A stretch of DNA of 64,000 nt from Diprion similis (Eukaryota > Arthropoda > Insecta > Hymenoptera > Diprionidae): contig NC_060108.1 of the NCBI RefSeq assembly GCF_021155765.1, positions 15,153,025 through 15,217,024 of the forward strand, written 5' to 3'. Below, in pieces: positions 27,500 through 37,613 of the stretch; the first letter of the stretch is position 1, and every line of letters begins with the position of its first letter. A program made the translations under genes and the position numbers. The notes under the pieces are model-generated. The model saw only the letters and a program-made list of their open reading frames with translations. It made no database searches and had not been told where the DNA came from.

Positions 27500-30400
27500 C
27501 CCCTTTGGATTTTTGGCGAAAATTTCGACGACTCCGAAAAGTGCTGCAATTATTTCTTTAGGGCACTATTCCGACGTAATTTTGCTAGAGGAATCGATTG
27601 AGCGCAGTCCCAATACGCTGCGAGCAACGGATCAAAAGTTACAGCCAAAAAGCTGCAAATTTTCATCGTCATTTCTCTGCTGTTGGTCCTACGCTTTTTT
27701 TAATGTGTTTTTTGAGTTCCTGGGGTTCCAATTAGCCAAGAAACGGTCATACAAATCAATTCGGAGACCAGAAATTTTCGGCTCTAAAAATCGACAAAAA
27801 AGTAAGGCTAACCCCTTTGGATTTTTGGCGAAAATTTCGACGACTTTGAAAAGTGCTGCAATTATTTCTTCAGGGCACTATTCCGACGTAATTTTGCGAG
27901 AGGAATCGATTGAGCGCAGTCCCAATACGCTGCGAGCAACAGATCAAAAGTTACAGCCAAAAAACTGCAGATTTTCATCGTCATTTCTCTGCTGTTGGTC
28001 CTACGCTTTTTTTAATGTGTTTTTTGAGTTCCTGGGGTTTCAATTAGCCAAGAAACGGTCATACAAATCAATTCGGAGACCAGAAATTTTCGGCTCCGAA
28101 AATCGCAAAAAAAGTAAGGCTAACCCCTTTGGATTTTTGGCGAAAATTTCGACGACTTTGAAAAGTGCTGCAGCTATTTCTTCAGGGCACTGTTCCGACG
28201 TAATTTTGCGAGAGGAATCGATTGAGCGCAGTCTCAATACGCTGCGAGCAACGGATCAAAAGTTACAGCCAAAAAACTGCAGATTTTGATCGTCATTTCT
28301 CTGCTGTTGGTCCTACGCTTTTTTGGATGTGTTTTTTGAGTTCCTGGGGTTTCAATTAGACAAGAAATGGTCATACAAATCAATTCGGAGACCAGAAATT
28401 TTCGGCTCCAAAAATCGCCAAAAAAGTAAGGCTAACCCCTTTGGATTTTTGGCGAAAATTTCGACGACTTTGAAAAGTGCTGCAATTATCTCTTGAGGGC
28501 ACTATTCCGACGTAATTTTGCGAGAGGAATCGATTGAGCGCAGTCCCGATACGCTGCGAGCAACGGATTAAAAGTTACAGCCAAAAAACTGCAGATTTTC
28601 ATCGTCATTTCTCTGCTGTTGGTCCTACGCTTTTTTTAATGTGTTTTTTGAGTTCCTGGGGTTTCAATGAGCCAAGAAACGGTCATACAAATCAATTCGG
28701 AGACCAGAAATTTTCGGCTTCAAAAATCGCAAAAAAAGTAAGGCTAACCCCTTTGGATTTTTGGCGAAAATTTCGACGACTCCGAAAAGTGCTGCAATTA
28801 TTTCTTTAGGGCACTATTCCGACGTAATTTTGCTAGAGGAATCGATTGAGCGCAGTCCCAATACGCTGCGAGCAACGGATCAAAAGTTACAGCCAAAAAG
28901 CTGCAAATTTTCATCGTCATTTCTCTGCTGTTGGTCCTACGCTTTTTTTAATGTGTTTTTTGAGTTCCTGGGGTTTCAATGAGCCAAGAAACGGTCATAC
29001 AAATCAATTCGGAGACCAGAAATTTTCGGCTCCAAAAATCGCAAAAAAAGTAAGGCTAACCCCTTTGGATTTTTGGCGAAAATTTCGACGACTCCGAAAA
29101 GTGCTGCAATTATTTCTTTAGGGCACTATTCCGACGTAATTTTGCTAGAGGAATCGATTGAGCGCAGTCCCAATACGCTGCGAGCAACGGATCAAAAGTT
29201 ACAGCCAAAAAGCTGCAAATTTTCATCGTCATTTCTCTGCTGTTGGTCCTACGCTTTTTTTAATGTGTTTTTTGAGTTCCTGGGGTTCCAATTAGCCAAG
29301 AAACGGTCATACAAATCAATTCGGAGACCAGAAATTTTCGGCTCCAAAAATCGACAAAAAAGTAAGGCTAACCCCTTTGGATTTTTGGCGAAAATTTCGA
29401 CGACTTTGAAAAGTGCTGCAATTATTTCTTTAGGGCACTATTCCGACGTAATTTTGCGAGAGGAATCGATTGAGCGCAGTCCCAATACGCTGCGAGCAAC
29501 GGATCAAAAGTTACAGCCAAAAAACTGCAGATTTTCATCGTCATTTCTCTGCTGTTGGTCCTACGCTTTTTTGAACGTGTTTCTTGAGTTCCTGGGGTTT
29601 TAATTAGCCAAGAAACGGTCATACAAATCAATTCGGAGACCAGAAATTTTCGGCTCTAAAAATCGCAAAAAAAGTAAGGCTAACCCCTTTGGATTTTTGG
29701 CGAAAATTTCGACGACTTTGAAAAGTGCTGCAATTATTTCTTTAGGGCACTATTCCGACGTAATTTTGCGAGAGGAATCGATTGAGCGCAGTCCCAATAC
29801 GCTGCGAGCAACGGATCAAAAGTTACAGCCAAAAAACTGCAGATTTTCATCGTCATTTCTCTGCTGTTGGTCCTACGCTTTTTTTAATGTGTTTTTTGAG
29901 TTCCTGGGGTTTCAATGAGCCAAGAAACGGTCATACAAATCAATTCGGAGACCAGAAATTTTCGGCTCCAAAAATCGCCAAAAAAGTAAGGCTAACCCCT
30001 TTGGATTTTTGGCGAAAATTTCGACGACTCCGAAAAGTGCTGCAATTATTTCTTTAGGGCACTATTCCGACGTAATTTTGCTAGAGGAATCGATTGAGCG
30101 CAGTCCCAATACGCTGCGAGCAACGGATCAAAAGTTACAGCCAAAAAGCTGCAAATTTTCATCGTCATTTCTCTGCTGTTGGTCCTACGCTTTTTTTAAT
30201 GTGTTTTTTGAGTTCCTGGGGTTCCAATTAGCCAAGAAACGGTCATACAAATCAATTCGGAGACCAGAAATTTTCGGCTCCAAAAATCGACAAAAAAGTA
30301 AGGCTAACCCCTTTGGATTTTTGGCGAAAATTTCGACGACTTTGAAAAGTGCTGCAATTATTTCTTCAGGGCACTATTCCGACGTAATTTTGCGAGAGGA

Positions 30401-32490
30401 ATCGATTGAGCGCAGTCCCAATACGCTGCGAGCAACAGATCAAAAGTTACAGCCAAAAAACTGCAGATTTTCATCGTCATTTCTCTGCTGTTGGTCCTAC
30501 GCTTTTTTGAATGTGTTTTTTGAGTTCCTGGGGTTTCAATTAGCCAAGAAACGGTCATACAAATCAATTCGGAGACCAGAAATTTTCGGCTCCGAAAATC
30601 GCAAAAAAAGTAAGGCTAACCCCTTTGGATTTTTGGCGAAAATTTCGACGACTTTGAAAAGTGCTGCAGCTATTTCTTCAGGGCACTGTTCCGACGTAAT
30701 TTTGCGAGAGGAATCGATTGAGCGCAGTCTCAATACGCTGCGAGCAACGGATCAAAAGTTACAGCCAAAAGACTGCAGATTTTTATCGTCATTTCTCTGC
30801 TGTTGGTCCTACGCTTTTTTGGATGTGTTTTTTGAGTTCCTGGGGTTTCAATTAGCCAAGAAACGGTCATACAAATCAATTCGGAGACCAGAAATTTTCG
30901 GCTCCAAAAATCGCCAAAAAAGTAAGGCTAACCCCTTTGGATTTTTGGCGAAAATTTCGACGACTTTGAAAAGTGCTGCAATTATCTCTTTAGGGCACTA
31001 TTCCGACGTAATTTTGCGAGAGGAATCGATTGAGCGCAGTCCCGATACGCTGCGAGCAACGGATCAAAAGTTACAGCCAAAAAACTGCAGATTTTCATCG
31101 TCATTTCTCTGCTGTTGGTCCTACGCTTTTTTTAATGTGTTTTTTGAGTTCCTGGGGTTTCAATGAGCCAAGAAACGGTCATACAAATCAATTCGGAGAC
31201 CAGAAATTTTCGGCTCCAAAAATCGCAAAAAAAGTAAGGCTAACCCCTTTGGATTTTTGGCGAAAATTTCGACGACTCCGAAAAGTGCTGCAATTATTTC
31301 TTTAGGGCACTATTCCGACGTAATTTTGCTAGAGGAATCGATTGAGCGCAGTCCCAATACGCTGCGAGCAACGGATCAAAAGTTACAGCCAAAAAGCTGC
31401 AAATTTTCATCGTCATTTCTCTGCTGTTGGTCCTACGCTTTTTTTAATGTGTTCTTTGAGTTCCTGGGGTTTCAATGAGCCAAGAAACGGTCATACAAAT
31501 CAATTCGGAGACCAGAAATTTTCGGCTCCAAAAATCGCAAAAAAAGTAAGGCTAACCCCTTTGGATTTTTGGCGAAAATTTCGACGACTCCGAAAAGTGC
31601 TGCAATTATTTCTTTAGGGCACTATTCCGACGTAATTTTGCTAGAGGAATCGATTGAGCGCAGTCCCAATACGCGGCGAGCAACGGATCAAAAGTTACAG
31701 CCAAAAAGCTGCAAATTTTCATCGTCATTTCTCTGCTGTTGGTCCTACGCTTTTTTTAATGTGTTTTTTGAGTTCCTGGGGTTCCAATTAGCCAAGAAAC
31801 GGTCATACAAATCAATTCGGAGACCAGAAATTTTCGGCTCCAAAAATCGACAAAAAAGTAAGGCTAACCCCTTTGGATTTTTGGCGAAAATTTCGACGAC
31901 TTTGAAAAGTGCTGCAATTATTTCTTTAGGGCACTATTCCGACGTAATTTTGCGAGAGGAATCGATTGAGCGCAGTCCCAATACGCTGCGAGCAACGGAT
32001 CAAAAGTTACAGCCAAAAAACTGCAGATTTTCATCGTCATTTCTCTGCTGTTGGTCCTACGCTTTTTTGAACGTGTTTCTTGAGTTCCTGGGGTTTTAAT
32101 TAGCCAAGAAACGGTCATACAAATCAATTCGGAGACCAGAAATTTTCGGCTCTAAAAATCGCCAAAAAAGTAAGGCTAACCCCTTTGGATTTTTGGCGAA
32201 AATTTCGACGACTTTGAAAAGTGCTGCAATTATTTCTTGAGGGCACTATTCCGACGTAATTTTGCGAGAGGAATCGATTGAGCGCAGTCCCAATACGCTG
32301 CGAGCAACGGATCAAAAGTTACAGCCAGAAAACTGCAGATTTTTATCGTCATTTCTCTGCTGTTGGTCCTACGCTTTTTTTAATGTGTTTTTTGAGTTCC
32401 TATGGTTCCAATTAGCCAAGACACGGTCATACAAATCAATTCGGAGACCAGAAATTTTCGGCTCCAAAAATCGCGAAAAAAGTAAGGCTA
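27500..32490. repeat. 8-monomer higher-order repeat, two adjacent copies
   Basis: Variant units match at exactly 2,496 bp (8 x 312): 27513/30009, 28761/31257, 29073/31569 and 29422/31918. Shared markers include GACGACTCCGAAAAG, AATTTTGCTAGAGGAATCG, AAAAAGCTGCAAATTTTC, a TTTCAATGAGCC stop variant and GAACGTGTTTCTTGAG. The two blocks are nearly identical, so this is one of the youngest amplification events in the array. Confidence 0.85.
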
Positions 32491-33372
32491 ACCCCTTTGG
32501 ATTTTTGGCGAAAATTTCGACGACTTTGAAAAGTGCTGCAATTATTTCTTTAGGGCACTATTTCGACGTAATTTTGCGAGAGGAATCGATTGAGCGCAGT
32601 CCCAATACGCTGCGAGCAACGGATCAAAAGTTACAGCCAAAAAACTGCAAATTTTCATCGTCATTTCTCTGCTGTTTGTCGTACGCTTTTTTTAATGTGT
32701 TCTTTGAGTTCCTGGGGTTCCAATTAGCCAAGAAACGGTCATACAAATTAATTCGGAGACCAGAAATTTTCGGCTTCAAAAATCGCCAAAAAAGTAAGGC
32801 TAACCCCTTTGGATTTTTGGCGAAAATTTCGACGACTTTGAAAAGTGCTGCAGCTATTTCTTTAGGGCACTGTTCCGACGTAATTTTGCGAGAGGAATCG
32901 ATTGAGCGCAGTCCCAATACGCTGCGAGCAACGGATCAAAAGTTACAGCCAAAAAACTGCAGATTTTTATCGTCATTTCTCTGCTGTTGGTCCTACGCTT
33001 TTTTGGATGTGTTCTTCGAGTTCCTGGGGTTTCAATTAGCCAAGAAACGGTCATACAAATCAATTCGGAGACCAGAAATTTTCGGCTCCAAAAATCGACA
33101 AAGAAGTAAGGCTAACCCCTTTGGATTTTCGGCGAAAATTTCGACGACTTTGAAAAGTGCTGCAATTATTTCTTTCGGGCACTATTCCGACGTAATTTTG
33201 CGAGAGGAATCGATTGAGCGCAGTCCCAATACGCTGCGAGCAACGGATCAAAATTTACAGCCAAAAAACTGCAGATTTTCATCGTCATTTCTCTGCTGTT
33301 GGTCCTACGCTTTTCTTAATGTGTTTTTTCAGTTCCTCGGGTTACAATCAGCCTAGAAAGGGTCATACCAAT

Positions 33373-33745
33373 CGATTCCGAGACGAAAAATTTTCGGTTT
33401 TGAAAATCACAAAAAAAGTGAAGCTAACCTCTCCGTATTTTTGGCGAAAATTCTAACGTTATTGAATAGTGCTGCAAACAACTTTTTCATGTACGATTCT
33501 GCTGTAATTAAGCGAGAGAAATCGATCGGGGGCAGTCATAATACGCTGTGAGCAACGGTACAAAAGTTGCAGCTGGAAAACTGAAGAGTCCCATCGCCGC
33601 TTGCTGCTTTTGGTCACACGCCATTTCCAATGTGTTTCATCATTTTCTGACGTTCTAATTAGGCTAGAAAGGGTCGTACAAATCGAATCACAGACAAACG
33701 ATCTCCTAGTCCTTGAAAAAGTATGGCTAACACCTCTTGAGTTGT
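33373..33745. repeat. Decayed terminal satellite monomer at the array edge
   Basis: The pattern of the 312-bp unit can still be followed through this stretch (AATACGCTGTGAGCAACGG, GAGAGAAATCGAT, and a final TATGGCTAACACCTCTTGAG), but with many more mismatches and small indels than any unit to the left. Past about 33,745 the resemblance stops. A sharp rise in divergence at the boundary is the usual outcome when unequal exchange homogenises the interior but not the ends. Confidence 0.85.
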
Positions 33746-35533
33746 AACGTATTTCACTACAACGTTTTTTTTTCCTTCAACGTACGTTCGAGTATGTTAT
33801 TTTAATGCTTCTGCCGAGAATACTTCCTACGCGAATAATGTGCGATTCTTTCATCTTTCTCAATTCTCGTTCTTTTACAGAAACGCGCTGAGCTACAATT
33901 ATACGACATCACATCTCCACTACCTCAATGTCATTCCGAACATGACCTATATCTTTCCGTGAAATCCTGAATTTGAACAATTCAAACTGCTCATCAAACT
34001 GGCCTCTCTTCTGTTATCACTGGATGCAGCCCTTAGGGGGTATGACCGCTCGAAGCTTGTTCTTTGAGTAAATTTTCACAATTTATTTTGCTCAAGTTAT
34101 TAAAGCTACAGTGGCAGGGTTTTTGACGTATAATAAGACATGTTTTAACTAACAACACAAATTTCTATGAAATACTTTATTGAAATTTATATAAGTTATG
34201 AGCTGTTGTGCAGGTCGTCGCGTGAGACGCTCGTCCAATCGGGCGCACAGGTCGTGGCAGTTCTAGTCGTCTGATGGAGAAAAACAATTTCTTTTTTTAA
34301 TTCATATGAATGTGATTTTTGTGTTCACTAGACGTAGCAAGTACAAAATTTTTCATCGGCATCGCAGCTGTTTGAAAATCCTGTTTAAATTTTCCCGGAA
34401 TATTGTCAACTAAAACACGAGAGTAGGGCTCAAATATTTACGCAACCGGTATCATTCTAGTTCGGACCATAGGTGAAGGATCCCTCGAAATGTGTGCCAA
34501 ACCAGAAGTCAGTCGGTCCAATAGTTTTGGAGGAAAATGTCGTTTTGAAAACAACGCGTTTAGCGTTTGCTATACATTTAGCACTTATACGGCTGAGCAC
34601 ATGGTGGATGACAACTGGTTTGAGTAAGATACCCTCAATCAGCTATACCGAGGCCACATTGACCACCCTCCGCAGCTACAAAATCAGAATATTAAAGAAT
34701 TTTTCAAGTTCATAGCCGGTAATACTTCTTTAACAATGTGATCTTGATTCCGGAGCATCGAAGCACGTACAGTTTGAGAGAGTTTTTCGAACTCTGATCA
34801 TTTCCAAAGCATTATTCCACGTTAGTCCCACCTTCCGCCAACTGCCTCAATCGAATGGACAATCTGTCTGTTACTCCGTTTGCGTCTTCTGATAGGAAAT
34901 GATGTGATGCGAGATGTAATTTCACTTCTCACTTCGCCATCATCGAAGCATTTTGATTGGTTTGCAAAGTTTAGTCAACTATTCAGAATGCTTGGATGGT
35001 TAAAAATTCGAAAAGTGAATTGATATAATCGACTCCCTGAGCGAACTACGCACGACGCGCCTATGTTTACGGAATTGCCGTTATCGTGGCGTCAGGCGCA
35101 TTATATGGTAAGGCAAGCATAAAGGAATCGCGAACACGAAGGTAATGGCGGTGCCTTATGTATCATCCGTGATCAGCACAAGGTCGGCTGGGGCTGTTCT
35201 TCCTTCGATTGATTATATTCTAATCTATGACTCTCAAAACCCCTCATAAAACTCGGCATAAATGTTTCTGTATTGAATTCGCGTGCGTGGACATGTATTC
35301 TAGTTGGAATCGCACTTTTGCAGTGTCGTGCCACACGAAAGCTATGGTGCATTTAAAATATTGTCATCCAATTAGTAATCATTGAGTGTACTCACCATAC
35401 AATCGTGGAGTAAGCCATTCCCGATTTCGTAATCACCTATCAAAGCAGCTCTGTCAAAATTTCTTTCGAACGATGCATAGCAGAAGACACTTTTGAACAA
35501 GCAGAGATACTTTATGTCTCATCCGCTTTGACC
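33746..35533. other. Spacer between satellite and first gene; no gene seen
   Basis: This is unique AT-rich sequence. The longest plus-strand reading frame with a real ATG here is about 80 codons (34,473-34,715) and resembles nothing I recognise. There is no splice-consistent coding chain on either strand. The last few hundred bases before 35,534 presumably hold the promoter and 5' UTR of the DIPK2-like gene, but I see no clear TATA box or initiator. Some of the spacer may be old transposon debris. Confidence 0.6.
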
Positions 35534-37133
35534 ATGTTGTATTTCAATAACGTCGTAAGATTTCGTAAATGGAAAGTCTTTCTTATTCTTGGTTTGTTGT
35601 CATTAGCCTTAGGATTAAAGGTCGTATTAAAAACATTGCGAGTAACTGCAGCACAATTAACTGATTTGCGAAAATGTCCCGCATGTTACGGGCTTTCGAT
35701 ATGTGGGGCAATTTTAAATAACGAAATAGGCATCAGGCATAGAGGTGTTTACGCTACTTTTGCCAATTTATTCAACACAAAAAATGTATTCTTCGGAAAT
35801 TACGCCGGGGAAAAAGTTGTTCTCAAGAAACTCGCTCACACTTCAGAGCTATACGCATTTGACAAAATGCTTTGTACTGACCCAAAACTTGTCGAATTAT
35901 GTCCCAACAATAGTAACAAGAAATCCGTACCTCATGCTATCGATTTTTACAAACAAATCACCAAAGAACTAACCACGGATTTCGCCAGCGAGGATACATC
36001 CAACCTGAGGCTCTGTCCGATTATCGATCACATGGACGATCTCTTTTACAATGTTTACGCAAATAGTGGCAATGATAGAAAACAAATATCGCATGCTTAC
36101 CTCTGGACGATACTGAGGATTAATCCAGAACCGCTGGTCTTACAGGTGATTGACCATGATAGAACAAAATGTAGCTCAAACAGTACTGTAGATAATACGG
36201 GAAAGCATTATTTATGTACAAAGAATAGCAAATATAATATAGTTTGTTTAAATAGATATTGCCAACTGATGACGGATGGCCAGTACCGAAATATCACGGG
36301 GCATGTGGGAGATTGGTCGTCGAGGAATACGTAGGTCCTCCGTTATCCAATTACCATCAGGAGCCTTGGATAAGGCGAGCGAAAATTGCTTCAAGTCTGC
36401 TTGAGGCTGCACAGATGTTCACTTACCGAAGTCCTCACTTTGGCTTTTACTTGACTGATGTATCCCCAGATAACATTGCAATCGACCCCGAAGATAATGC
36501 AAAATTTATTGACATGGAAAACATAATAGTGGTAGATAAAAGAATTCATCAAAATAGTAAGTTCAGGGACGTAATAATAATAAGAGCTAAAACATTGATG
36601 TTACATAGTTCAATCGGATCTGAAATGTACTGTAGCATTGAAGTGTTATCCAATTCATTAGAACTTGAGAAAAGAATTTGTTCTATAAGTCAATATTTTC
36701 AGACAGAACGTCCGACTGGGAGGAGTTGGAAGTTAACAAGGTTGATTTTACCTGTCAAAATTGTTTGGCATTCTCGCCAGTAGACATATGTAGTCATCAT
36801 TTCAGTGATCATAATTATTATGCAGTCTGCCAGGTAAATTAACTTAGGTCAAAGCATGTTTGAAATTATTGTGCAACATTTTCATTCAGGCTTCAGTTGG
36901 ATTTACTGTTTTAGCACCTCTTATCACGGACTACAAGCTCCAATGCAATACCTGGAGGATTACTGCATGATATTCCAAATGATATTTTACAGCAATACCC
37001 AAATCTCCCAACCCTTATAGAACAGTGCGCTATACCTAGTGCAGCACATACGAGAATAGTAGCTGGGGATCTTCTGCGGGAAGTATTGAATGCGATTGTG
37101 CTGAAGAATACAAGACAAATGATCAGACGTTAA
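35534..37133 (+). CDS. DIPK2A: Divergent protein kinase domain 2 (DIPK2A/DIA1-like), 4 coding exons, 420 aa
   Basis: This secretory-pathway protein kinase-like protein belongs to the FAM69/DIPK group. Vertebrate DIPK2A is reported in the Golgi and as a secreted factor; its substrate is unclear. Coding exons are 35534-36145, 36256-36556, 36703-36833 and 36915-37133, all with GT-AG introns and frames that join exactly. The N-terminus has a basic patch then a hydrophobic stretch (about residues 14-34), read as a signal anchor. Next come the family's KCPACYG cysteine motif (about 48-54), a VVLKKL lysine (possible nucleotide-contact lysine), NPEPLVLQ, GWPVPKYHGACGR, and DVSPDN in place of the usual HRD loop. 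DMEN stands in place of DFG. The end has NYYAVCQ, GGLLHD and a conserved late cysteine. Length fits the family (about 430). The start ATG has ACC before it. Whether it is orthologous to vertebrate 2A or the common ancestor of 2A and 2B is not settled. Confidence 0.92.
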
Positions 37134-37350
37134 TTTGATGTAGTATCAATCATTTACGGTCAACCCGTTATGTATTATAAATATACTCTCAACATCAAAA
37201 ACAACGTGCACAATCATCTCCAAGAGAAAAAAGGGAAATGACAAATATTTTTTTACAGACTAACAGTACGTTCAAATTACTCATATCCAAGTGATTCAAT
37301 AATTAACAAACGATTCTATTTTTTATTGAACGGAACTCCATACCATGAAC

Positions 37351-37356
37351 AATAAA
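37351..37356 (+). terminator. Candidate poly(A) signal of the DIPK2-like gene
   Basis: A canonical AATAAA lies 218 bp after the stop codon, in a spacer that ends tail to tail with the kinase gene on the other strand. Use of this site is inferred. Confidence 0.5.
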
Positions 37357-37418
37357 TATTGATGCTTATCATTGTGTGCAGTCTTATCTTCAGTATCCTG
37401 TCTAGATTTATTTCGTTA

Positions 37419-37424
37419 TTTATT
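37419..37424 (-). terminator. Candidate poly(A) signal of the HRI-like kinase gene
   Basis: The plus strand reads TTTATT here, which is AATAAA on the minus strand, 190 bp past the HRI stop. A second copy is at 37407-37412. With the DIPK2 signal at 37351 the two transcripts would end within about 70 bp of each other. Confidence 0.5.
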
Positions 37425-37613
37425 TATTTAGATTTCATTTCAAACGAAATAGGTATAATCATTCTATTGTAGCTAGAAAAATATTTTAAGTTCTGCACGC
37501 CTACACAGCAAATACGCCACAAACAAGTTATTATTCTTTCGGTAGGTGTCGTATGCAACGTAAACACCCGTGGTGACATGATGGCACAACATTTGATATT
37601 CCGATAAGTACTG

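Larger units (their letters stand above)
1..33372. repeat. 312-bp tandem satellite array, about 107 monomers
   Basis: The same unit recurs head to tail every 312 bp from the first base. Its start motif GAAATTTTCGGCTCC is at 1, 313, 5305, 12481 and, after two single-base insertions, at 12794 and 33075. Landmarks in nearly every unit are a PstI site (CTGCAG), a ClaI site (ATCGAT), the phrase GAGCAACGGATCAAAAGTTA, and a T6-T7 run before AATGTG. Units differ mainly by substitutions. All copies share one orientation and no other element interrupts them. One plus-strand frame is open through most units, and each unit also carries a minus-strand ORF of about 66 codons from an ATG. I see no transposase, reverse transcriptase or tRNA-like sequence in the unit. 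It is therefore a classical satellite, probably pericentromeric or other heterochromatin, although location cannot be read from the sequence. The array continues off the left edge. Confidence 0.98.

Noticed and set aside
404..33063. Recurring minus-strand ORF of about 66-69 codons in most satellite units
   Set aside because: It repeats simply because the unit repeats. Its length is ordinary for 312 bp, its residues drift freely, and nothing suggests a promoter.
55..33372. Very long plus-strand ORFs (500 to 1,922 codons) as giant repetitive proteins
   Set aside because: They sit wholly in satellite DNA, begin at TTG because no conserved ATG exists, and are explained by a stop-free unit of 3 x 104 bases. 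I keep the question open only as a finding.
1..33372. Possible CRISPR array or phage-like repeat region
   Set aside because: Repeats are 312 bp and contiguous with no unique spacers, next to spliced eukaryotic genes.
34473..34715. 80-codon ORF in the spacer after the satellite
   Set aside because: No recognisable domain, no splice partners, and composition like the surrounding non-coding DNA.
36146..36340. Continuous reading of the first DIPK2 ORF through 36,334
   Set aside because: The reading past VLQ loses family similarity and stops. A GT-AG intron at 36146-36255 restores GWPVPKY in frame, so this is an intron and not a truncation.
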